From NCBI GenBank assembly GCA_003450915.1, contig DMEM01000100.1, positions 1 to 6,612 on the forward strand: DNA of 6,612 bases, in the 5' to 3' direction. The first letter of the stretch is position 1. Each line of letters opens with the position of its first letter. The position numbers were made by a program, and so were the translations under genes. This DNA is from Alphaproteobacteria bacterium. Its GTDB lineage: Bacteria; Pseudomonadota; Alphaproteobacteria; UBA1280; UBA12223. The notes under the pieces were generated by a model. The model saw only the letters and a list, made by a program, of their open reading frames with translations. It was not told where the DNA came from and made no database searches. Shown here piece after piece: positions 1 to 4,679 of this stretch.

Positions 1-189
1 CTTTTGAGGTTAAATTTCCATAAAAAAAGTATGTGCAACGCACAAAAAGCTAATTATTTTTCTATAAGCAATAATTATAAGTTGGTTTTCTATTTTAGGT
101 GTTAATTATTTTGTCTAATGCTTTGAATTATAAAATTTAACTAGGTCTTTTTGACTAGAATTACTTTTATTATAATAATAGGGGGATAT

Positions 190-876
190 ATGGCAGTCTT
201 AACGGGGAATAAGCCTAGTCAGATTATATTTCTAACAGAATCAATTTCTAGAATTTTTGAAAAAAATAATCATAGCTCAGACTATGTCGATATTGATGAG
301 AGAAGGTGGATTCGTTTTTTTAAGCTTGATGCTTCAAGGAACGACCGTTGCAATATTAATATAGGAGATGAGAATCGTAGAAATACTTTTTTAATGCTTC
401 ATGCTATTTTAAAAGACTATCCTGATTTGCAAGAACTAGTTGAATCTTGTTTTTGTGAGTATGGAGATTATTTCTGTGGAGAGAATCTGCTACAGCTTTT
501 AAGTAAATATAATGTAGAAGATCTTAATGAAAACTATGTTGCAATAAAAAGTTCTTTAACGGAATATTTTGATAAGCCTGTGCAACCTTGCCGAATCGGT
601 TATGGTGTTTTACAGGTCTTAGATCATGGAATAGAATTAGAGAAAGCTACATATAATGTGGCGATAGCTCAGTGGGATAATAAAAAACCATATATTAATG
701 AATATGAAGATCCCAAAAGGCTATTTATTGCTCTAAAGTATGGCTTTGAGTTAGAACATGAAGAGGCGGAGGATAGTCCTTCTCAGCTTATCTTGACATG
801 TTTAGCTCTTTTGGCATTATTAATGCTATATTTTACTATGGAATGGTCATACATTGCAGAAGAAATAGGCCTCTAG
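190..876 (+). CDS. Hypothetical acidic protein with a C-terminal membrane anchor
   Basis: I do not recognise this family. I start it at the ATG at 190 (228 aa) because AGGGGG at 180-185 lies four bases upstream. An in-frame TTG at 151 would add 13 residues encoded by AT-rich DNA and has no ribosome binding site. The N-terminal ~195 residues look soluble and mixed helical, with an acidic run just before the membrane (residues 187-195, ELEHEEAED). Cysteines sit at 54, 87, 89, 96 and 134. Residues about 199-216 (QLILTCLALLALLMLYF) form the only convincing transmembrane helix, followed by a 12-residue tail. With no signal peptide, this layout predicts a tail-anchored protein whose bulk stays in the cytoplasm; that is inference. 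A strong terminator follows at 918-949, so it seems to be transcribed alone. TATAAA at 129-134 is a possible -10, but I see no matching -35. Confidence 0.75.
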   Translation: MAVLTGNKPSQIIFLTESISRIFEKNNHSSDYVDIDERRWIRFFKLDASRNDRCNINIGDENRRNTFLMLHAILKDYPDLQELVESCFCEYGDYFCGENLLQLLSKYNVEDLNENYVAIKSSLTEYFDKPVQPCRIGYGVLQVLDHGIELEKATYNVAIAQWDNKKPYINEYEDPKRLFIALKYGFELEHEEAEDSPSQLILTCLALLALLMLYFTMEWSYIAEEIGL

Positions 877-879
877 TAA

Positions 880-913
880 GCATCCACTGCAGTAGATGCG
901 CTGAAAAATAGCG
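880..913 (+). other. Tandem inverted repeats in the 3' UTR of the first gene
   Basis: Four bases after the stop codon is a 20-bp palindrome (880-899) with one mismatched pair: GCATC and GATGC arms around ACTGCAGT. A second short hairpin follows (CGCT 899-902, AGCG 910-913, loop GAAAAAT), sharing base 899. Both precede the terminator hairpin at 918-949. The block could protect the 3' end of the mRNA, bind a dimeric protein, or be part of a 3'-derived small RNA. None of these is shown. Confidence 0.45.
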
Positions 914-917
914 AACT

Positions 918-949
918 GCCTTATATCATTTTGATATAAGGCTTTTTTT
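918..949 (+). terminator. Rho-independent terminator after the first orphan gene
   Basis: A perfect 11-bp stem (GCCTTATATCA, 918-928, with TGATATAAGGC, 932-942) closes a TTT loop and is followed by seven T residues at 943-949. The stem is AT-rich except for its base, which fits the composition of the region. Confidence 0.9.
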
Positions 950-955
950 ATGTTC

Positions 956-984
956 TTGCCAAATAGTTTACTATTATGTATAAT
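956..984 (+). promoter_or_regulatory. Sigma70-type promoter of the second orphan gene
   Basis: TTGCCA (956-961, 5 of 6 consensus bases) and TATAAT (979-984, 6 of 6) are separated by exactly 17 bp. Transcription should start near 991, giving a leader of about 40 bases before the ATG at 1032. This is the closest match to consensus that I found in the window. It lies only 6 bases after the T-run of the preceding terminator, so the next gene appears to be independently transcribed. Confidence 0.75.
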
Positions 985-985
985 C

Positions 986-1009
986 GGGTTTAACCCAATC
1001 GTAACGTTA
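986..1009 (+). promoter_or_regulatory. Possible operator: two dyads over the transcription start
   Basis: GGGTT-T-AACCC (986-996) is a perfect 5-bp inverted repeat centred on the predicted +1. It is followed by the palindrome TAACGTTA (1002-1009). AATCG occurs as a direct repeat at 982-986 and 997-1001, overlapping the first dyad. Position right after a strong -10 suits a repressor site, but a short 5' mRNA hairpin is equally possible. No regulator is encoded in view. Confidence 0.35.
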
Positions 1010-1031
1010 ATAGATAAAAGAGTAATATAAT

Positions 1032-1379
1032 ATGGCACTTCCGATGTCACACTATAATTTTAATTTAAAACAAGCAATGGAAGTAATAAATATCTTATCA
1101 TTGCTAAAAAAAGCAGGGGTGGGGAAGTTAAAATCTCCAGAAATTAAAGCATTTCCATTCTTGCAAAATTGGCCTGAGGGGATGATAAGCGGTCCAAAGC
1201 AAGTTGACTTTACTGCTACTGTTTTTTTATGGTTAACAAGTAATGCAAAAAACATCAAATTGAAATCTTACCTTGTAAATCTGATTAATTCAGATGGTCA
1301 CTGTGTTGCTAGTAGTTTGGCTTTACTAAATAGTTATCGAAAATATTGTAGAGAGAATCAGATAGAATATGCTGTTTGA
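1032..1379 (+). CDS. Hypothetical small basic protein
   Basis: 115 residues, not recognised. The ATG at 1032 is preceded by only a weak Shine-Dalgarno match (AAAAGAG, 1016-1022, 9 bases away). A second in-frame ATG at 1044 has nothing better. The protein is lysine-rich and predicted mostly helical: an N-terminal helix (about residues 10-28, LKQAMEVINILSLLKKAG), a proline/glycine-rich middle (36-57), then hydrophobic helices at about 60-70 and 78-102. There is no signal peptide and no segment long enough for a clear membrane span. Cysteines are at 91 and 106. It has its own promoter (956-984) and terminator (1403-1435) and so appears to be a single-gene unit. The good promoter and terminator are the main support for its being real. 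The function is unknown. Confidence 0.7.
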   Translation: MALPMSHYNFNLKQAMEVINILSLLKKAGVGKLKSPEIKAFPFLQNWPEGMISGPKQVDFTATVFLWLTSNAKNIKLKSYLVNLINSDGHCVASSLALLNSYRKYCRENQIEYAV

Positions 1380-1402
1380 TTCTTTATTACATAAATAAGG
1401 GG

Positions 1403-1435
1403 GACTTCATTTTTATGAGGTCTCTTTTTGTTTTT
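1403..1435 (+). terminator. Rho-independent terminator after the second orphan gene
   Basis: GACTTCAT (1403-1410) pairs with ATGAGGTC (1415-1422) across a TTTT loop, with one G-U pair. The stem can extend outward through the GGG at 1400-1402 and is followed by TCTTTTTGTTTTT up to 1435. It lies 24 bases after the stop codon. Confidence 0.8.
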
Positions 1436-1467
1436 ATAATTAATGTAGCTATTCATAACTATGTGAT

Positions 1468-1473
1468 TATAAT
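1468..1473 (+). promoter_or_regulatory. Candidate -10 box of the third orphan gene
   Basis: A consensus TATAAT lies 28 bases before the ATG at 1502, between the preceding terminator and the ribosome binding site. I see no acceptable -35 at 16-18 bp. TG at 1464-1465 is one base too far upstream for a standard extended -10. It is the only plausible promoter position in this short gap. Confidence 0.4.
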
Positions 1474-1501
1474 AAGAGCATATTTATTCTAGGAGGGACA
1501 T

Positions 1502-1885
1502 ATGCTAGTACTAAACACGTTTATACTACAAAAACTATACCCATGTAGAAATTTAAACTTATCTCGTTTTGATCTCTCAGATAGTGCTGTTTGTGTTGCC
1601 AATGAAGCACTTAAAGTACTGAGTGAGACATATAGCCTTTCTGATATATTTGCAGCAAAAATGTATGTTGATACAATAATAAACTCTCTTAATTCAGAAT
1701 ATTATTGGCCTAAGCAATATGCAAGTAAATGCATTAAAGCTGATAATGTACAAGAAGCTCAAATGCTTTATTATATGTTTGATAATAGTTATTCATGTGA
1801 AGATTTTGAAAGAAGGTCTTCACAAATAGCTTCAGAATATAGCAACCTAACAGAGTTAGAAGTTATTAAGCAAGCAATTAGTTAA
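1502..1885 (+). CDS. Hypothetical small helical protein
   Basis: 127 residues, not recognised. The start is well fixed: AGGAGG at 1491-1496 lies five bases before the ATG at 1502, the strongest ribosome binding site in the window. The protein appears wholly helical and soluble. Residues about 28-65 include VANEALKVLSETYSLSDIF and read like paired helices. An aromatic stretch follows (SEYYWPKQYASKC, 65-77), then a helix (80-93) and a charged segment ending in ERRSSQIASEY (103-113). Cysteines are at 15, 31, 77 and 99. There is no signal peptide or membrane span. The gene converges on yidC, with a shared terminator between them. Size, single-gene layout and AT-rich codon use match the gene before it, but I see no convincing sequence similarity between the two. 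Confidence 0.75.
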   Translation: MLVLNTFILQKLYPCRNLNLSRFDLSDSAVCVANEALKVLSETYSLSDIFAAKMYVDTIINSLNSEYYWPKQYASKCIKADNVQEAQMLYYMFDNSYSCEDFERRSSQIASEYSNLTELEVIKQAIS

Positions 1886-1902
1886 CGATTTCTTTTAGAA
1901 AG

Positions 1903-1934
1903 AAAAAGACCTGCAGATTACTGCAGGTCTTTTT
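1903..1934. terminator. Bidirectional terminator between the third orphan gene and yidC
   Basis: A perfect 14-bp stem (AAAAAGACCTGCAG, 1903-1916; CTGCAGGTCTTTTT, 1921-1934) surrounds a four-base loop. The A-tract on one arm and T-tract on the other let it work in both directions. It lies 17 bases after the + strand stop and 15 bases beyond the yidC stop, which is the expected place for convergent genes. Confidence 0.92.
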
Positions 1935-1949
1935 ACCTAGTATTATGGC

Positions 1950-3572
1950 TTAGCCATGTTTTTTCATAATAATATACTGTTGTGCAATACTTAAAACGTT
2001 GTTTGTTAGCCAGTAAAGAACTAGTCCTGAAGGGAAGAATAAGAATAGAACAGTAAATGCAATAGGCATAACATTCATAACCATTTTTTGAGTTTCATCT
2101 AACGGCTGCGGGTTCATTCTTTGTTGAATAATCATTGATAGACCCATTAAAATAGGTAGTACAAAGAATGGATCTTTAACAGACATGTCATGAATCCATA
2201 AACCAAGGTCAGCTTGGCGGAATTCAAAGCTCATTAAAATCACTTTATACATAGAAAAGAAAATAGGAATCTGAATTAGCATTGGCCAGCAACCACTAGC
2301 AGGGCTAACATTGTGCTTTTTGTACAGATTCATCATTTCTAAGCCTAAAGTTTGTCTATCACTACCATGCTTTTCTTGTAGTTGTTTCATTTCTGGCTGG
2401 ATTTTTCTCATTTTAGCCATAGATTTATATGATTTATTAGCTAATGGGAATAATAGAGTTTTTAAAGCAATTGTAATAATAATAATACTTATTGCTAAGC
2501 TGTTAACATAGCTATTAACAAACATTAAAGCATCATAAATAGCTTTAGCGATAATGTGGAACCAACCATAATCTAGCATAGCAGGTAGTTTAATTGAATC
2601 ATCAACACCTTGCTCTTCTAAAATCTTAGTAGATTTAGGGCCAGCATAAACTTGGAATTTTTCAATTAAATTTTCACCTGCTTTAAGTGATTTTGGCTCA
2701 CTTCTAACTAATGCTGTGTAGTAATTATCACCACTAATTTTAGTGTGCTTAAATTTAACAGTGTTAGAGTGTGAGTTGTCAGGGATAATAACACCAGAGA
2801 AGTACTGGTTAGTAACACCAGCCCAAACATTTGAACCTCTGTTTTCAAAAGTGTCACCTTTTTGTAGGTCTTTATAGTCAGCTTGAACTTTTTCTGCATC
2901 AATAATCGCTTCAGGACCTGTATAGTTAGTAAATGAATTTGCAAGTCTATCTTCTCTTTCTCCAATATGGTGGATTTGAGAGAAATGAGCAATTTGAATA
3001 TCTGAGTTTGAGTTGTTAATAACCTTATCTTCAATATCCGTTAAGAAATTGTCTTCATTAAAGAAGAAAGTTCTATAGAATGTAAGATTTTCATTAATAT
3101 TTTTTAGCATTAATGAGTTTGCAGATTGACCTGCAAGTTCCCATACAGTGTTTGCATCAGGTGTTTTAAATTTGTTTGCTAGCCAGCCTGCATCAAACAG
3201 CATTGCATTTTCAGATTCTTCAGATTTTTTCTTAAAGATTGAAACTAAAGGCTCTTTCCCTTTTTCTTGAACAAAATCTAAAAGCTCTAGCTTTGTAATT
3301 TTACCACCAATAAGGTCAATTTCTACATTATATTTTTCAGTTTGTAGGTTGATAGGTTTTAAATCTGCTAGATTTGGAGTTTTTTTATTAAATATTTCAT
3401 TTTTGCTAGGTGCTAGAGGGTCTGTTTTTATAACTTGAGCTTCTGCAGGTGCGTATTTTTCTTCAAAATAGTCAACTGCAAATAAAAGTGCAATAGCAAC
3501 AAATAAAGCTGTTACTAGCTTATTTGATCCTTGTTTTTCATCTTTAGCGTTATTTCTTAAATTATTAGCCAC
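1950..3572 (-). CDS. yidC: Membrane protein insertase YidC
   Basis: YidC (Oxa1/Alb3 family) inserts and folds inner-membrane proteins, alone or with the Sec translocon. The 540 aa fit the Gram-negative form. An N-terminal membrane helix (about residues 19-36) is followed by a large periplasmic domain (about 38-335), then the conserved five-helix insertase core (about 336-537). Core landmarks are ALKTLLFPLANKSY (369-382), the cytoplasmic hairpin SMAKMRKIQPEM (384-395), GCWPMLIQIPIF (427-438), LWIHDMS (458-464) and FPSGLVLYW (513-521). The groove position that is Arg in E. coli is Lys371 here; both are positively charged. The start is GTG at 3572, supported by AAGGA (3581-3585 on the complement) eight bases upstream. 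The protein ends MKKHG, with no long basic C-terminal tail. It is the last gene of the rpmH-rnpA-yidD-yidC unit, 28 bases after yidD. Confidence 0.98.
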   Translation of the reverse strand: MANNLRNNAKDEKQGSNKLVTALFVAIALLFAVDYFEEKYAPAEAQVIKTDPLAPSKNEIFNKKTPNLADLKPINLQTEKYNVEIDLIGGKITKLELLDFVQEKGKEPLVSIFKKKSEESENAMLFDAGWLANKFKTPDANTVWELAGQSANSLMLKNINENLTFYRTFFFNEDNFLTDIEDKVINNSNSDIQIAHFSQIHHIGEREDRLANSFTNYTGPEAIIDAEKVQADYKDLQKGDTFENRGSNVWAGVTNQYFSGVIIPDNSHSNTVKFKHTKISGDNYYTALVRSEPKSLKAGENLIEKFQVYAGPKSTKILEEQGVDDSIKLPAMLDYGWFHIIAKAIYDALMFVNSYVNSLAISIIIITIALKTLLFPLANKSYKSMAKMRKIQPEMKQLQEKHGSDRQTLGLEMMNLYKKHNVSPASGCWPMLIQIPIFFSMYKVILMSFEFRQADLGLWIHDMSVKDPFFVLPILMGLSMIIQQRMNPQPLDETQKMVMNVMPIAFTVLFLFFPSGLVLYWLTNNVLSIAQQYIIMKKHG

Positions 3573-3600
3573 AATTAAGTTCCTTTAATTTTTATTTTGG

Positions 3601-3855
3601 TTAATTTTCTTTATGTTTTTTGTTTTTTGGTACTGGGTCATGCCCGTGAGGTCCCCAAGGGTTACATTTTGCAATACGAATAAGTGCTAAATACCAACCT
3701 TTGAAAAATCCATACCTTTTAATAGCAATTAATGCATAGTCAGAACAAGTAGGGGCAAACCTACAGCTACGACCAATTAATGCTGAAAAACTTTTTTGAT
3801 AAACACGTATCAATATTAAACTAATTTTGCTTAAAATACTAATGTTTTTTTTCAT
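3601..3855 (-). CDS. yidD: Membrane protein insertion efficiency factor YidD
   Basis: YidD is a small inner-membrane-associated protein that helps YidC substrates insert; its mechanism is not well understood. The 84 residues carry the family hallmarks: an amphipathic N-terminal region (about 8-26), the cysteine motif CRFAPTCSDYA (31-41), YGFFKGWYLALIRIAKCNPW (48-67) and GPHGHDPVP (68-76), with a short lysine-rich tail. All three family cysteines are present (31, 37, 64). The ATG at 3855 lies inside the end of rnpA, a 17-base overlap, and I see no Shine-Dalgarno sequence before it. Translation is therefore probably coupled to rnpA. The rnpA-yidD-yidC order is a widely conserved arrangement. 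Confidence 0.97.
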   Translation of the reverse strand: MKKNISILSKISLILIRVYQKSFSALIGRSCRFAPTCSDYALIAIKRYGFFKGWYLALIRIAKCNPWGPHGHDPVPKNKKHKEN

Positions 3856-4207
3856 TATTTTGAGAATCTTTTATGATTTTAGTTAAAGTTTTAGAAAAAT
3901 AGAATACTAGTTTTTCAAAATCAACAGTTAGAACTTTATGACGAGCAATAATATTAAACTCATAGCCATTAAAAAAGTCTAATGTTTCTGTAGGGATTTC
4001 ATGAAGTGCGGCTCTTAGACGTCTTCTAGCGGTAGCACGCTTGATAGCATTGCCAATTTTTTTACTGGCTGTAAAGCCAACTTTAACTTTTTGAGATGAA
4101 TTATCAGATTGTTGTGTTAGAACAACAAAAGCGGGAGCAACAAAGCTACTCCCTTTTTTGCGAAGCTGCGCAAAAGATGTACTAGATTTTAGTTTATCAT
4201 ATTGCAT
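3839..4207 (-). CDS. rnpA: Ribonuclease P protein component
   Basis: The protein subunit of RNase P binds the catalytic RNA and the 5' leader of precursor tRNA, aiding 5' maturation. At 122 aa the length is normal. The family pattern is clear: a basic N-terminus (KLKSSTSFAQLRKKG, 5-19), a central strand FVAPAFVVLT (22-31), then KVGFTASKKIGNAIKR (42-57) leading into the RNA-binding helix. The usual signature there, roughly R-N-R-x-K/R-R, reads R-A-T-A-R-R here (57-62), so the Asn and the middle Arg are replaced while the surrounding basic residues remain. The ATG at 4207 lies 19 bases after rpmH, with a weak GAGG upstream (4220-4223 on the complement). The end overlaps yidD by 17 bases. Identity is secure; the altered motif is the only oddity. 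Confidence 0.96.
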   Translation of the reverse strand: MQYDKLKSSTSFAQLRKKGSSFVAPAFVVLTQQSDNSSQKVKVGFTASKKIGNAIKRATARRRLRAALHEIPTETLDFFNGYEFNIIARHKVLTVDFEKLVFYFSKTLTKIIKDSQNNEKKH

Positions 4208-4226
4208 AATTCTTCAAGACCTCTGC

Positions 4227-4361
4227 TTAAGCTGAAAGTGATTTTCTGCCTTTAGCACGTCTAGCTCTAATAACAGCTCTACCGCCAACAGTTCTCATTC
4301 TAGCTCTAAAGCCGTGAACTCTTTTACGACGAATATTACTTGGTTGGTAAGTTCTTTTCAT
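4227..4361 (-). CDS. rpmH: 50S ribosomal protein L34
   Basis: This 44-residue, strongly basic protein of the large ribosomal subunit matches the family along its whole length. It starts MKRTYQPSNIRRKR, continues with HGFRARM (16-22) and TVGGRAVI (24-31), and ends in the usual R/K-rich tail (RARRAKGRKSLSA). The normal family length is about 44-46. The ATG at 4361 has a good Shine-Dalgarno sequence, AAGGA (4370-4374 on the complement), eight bases away. It is the first gene of the rpmH-rnpA-yidD-yidC unit and is read from the promoter near 4420-4448. Confidence 0.97.
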   Translation of the reverse strand: MKRTYQPSNIRRKRVHGFRARMRTVGGRAVIRARRAKGRKSLSA

Positions 4362-4419
4362 AGTTTCTTTCCTTCTATATTAGAGTCAAAATATTCAACT
4401 TCTATAACTAACATGTATA

Positions 4420-4448
4420 TAAATACAGCAAATAAGATAAGATGTCAA
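4420..4448 (-). promoter_or_regulatory. Promoter of the rpmH-rnpA-yidD-yidC operon
   Basis: On the - strand, a perfect TTGACA (4443-4448) is followed after 17 bp by TATTTA (4420-4425), a poor -10 that overlaps further TA-rich sequence (TTTATATA). Transcription would start near 4413, leaving a leader of about 50 bases before rpmH. The consensus -35 and correct position make this the best candidate for a highly expressed ribosomal protein operon; the weak -10 lowers certainty. Confidence 0.55.
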
Positions 4449-4638
4449 GTAAACAATTTCAAGAGGTCATGTTTATTTAATTGATTTTTTTGGAGTTTTG
4501 GTGATTATTTCAATTGTGACTGGTTTGATGTGGTCTGGTTTTTTAATATTGGCTGGTGATTGCTGAGTTAAGAGCTGGAATATTGACCCTTTTTGTGTCA
4601 TTATATTGGTTAAATTATTATATAGTTATTATATAAAT
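4449..4638. other. GT-rich intergenic block with two opposed very small ORFs
   Basis: The gap 4362-4679 holds the rpmH leader and promoter, this block, and a terminator. The + strand of the block is visibly rich in G and T. On + there is a 21-codon frame (4501-4566): GTG start, GGAG at 4492-4495 five bases upstream, stop TGA, hydrophobic product MIISIVTGLMWSGFLILAGDC (about 21 residues). On - there is a 42-codon ATG frame (4473-4601) giving a Lys/Pro/Thr-rich peptide starting MTQKGSIFQL. It has no Shine-Dalgarno sequence and many C-ending codons, unlike its neighbours. At most one is likely real, and the + frame has the better start signal. I see no tRNA, known RNA or DnaA-box cluster here. 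Confidence 0.4.
4501..4566 (+). CDS. Candidate small hydrophobic peptide (uncertain)
   Basis: This 21-residue frame begins at GTG 4501, with GGAG (4492-4495) at ideal spacing, and ends at TGA 4564-4566. The product is almost entirely hydrophobic (V/I, F, L, W, G) and could span a membrane once. Codons end mainly in T, A or G, as in the neighbouring genes. The frame stays open upstream to 4453, but without a better start. I find no convincing + strand promoter. Downstream, the hairpin at 4639-4666 has an A-C mismatch in this direction yet is followed by five T residues. AT-rich DNA produces such frames by chance, so confidence is low. Confidence 0.22.
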   Translation: MIISIVTGLMWSGFLILAGDC

Positions 4639-4666
4639 AAAAAGACTCTATAACTAGAGCCTTTTT
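4639..4666 (-). terminator. Terminator after the exported-protein gene
   Basis: Read on the - strand, AAAAAGGCTCTA (4666-4655) pairs with TAGAGTCTTTTT (4650-4639) across a GTTA loop. There is one G-U pair and a T-run at the 3' end. It lies 13 bases past the stop codon of the exported-protein gene, separating that gene from the rpmH operon. On the + strand the same hairpin has an A-C mismatch but still ends in five T residues. Confidence 0.85.
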
Positions 4667-4679
4667 ATGAATTGATAAA

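Noticed and set aside
22..44. Small hairpin TGTGC-AAC-GCACA (32-44) with a T-run on the - strand
   Set aside because: The stem has only five pairs, is three bases from the T-run, and no - strand gene lies just upstream in that direction.
1..105. Reading frames open from the left edge, including one to a TAA at 103-105 and one ending ...FEVKFP at 23
   Set aside because: Either could be the end of a gene that starts outside the window, but both are too short and without recognisable features to call.
151..189. TTG start 13 codons upstream in the first orphan gene
   Set aside because: It has no ribosome binding site, and the extra codons cover AT-rich leader sequence. The ATG at 190 has AGGGGG at good spacing.
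847..1258. Two - strand reading frames (847-1050 and 1052-1258)
   Set aside because: They are shadows of the + strand genes and of the terminator and promoter between them, with no start signals.
1415..1492. 25-codon hydrophobic frame (MRSLF...) ending on the ribosome binding site of the third orphan gene
   Set aside because: Its ATG lies within the terminator stem, and the only GGGGG upstream is 12 bases away. T-rich DNA gives hydrophobic frames by chance.
1502..1885. Faint resemblance of the aromatic and ERR segments to a small helical domain family (DUF6931)
   Set aside because: The match is impressionistic and from memory, with too few aligned positions to name the family.
2708..3034. 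Alternative - strand frame and a + strand frame (2311-2511) inside yidC
   Set aside because: Both overlap the fully conserved YidC frame; one is a Leu/Thr-rich low-complexity translation of the same DNA in another frame.
4362..4679. Replication origin next to rpmH
   Set aside because: rpmH often lies near oriC in other bacteria, but I found no TTATCCACA-type boxes and no dnaA or dnaN gene here.
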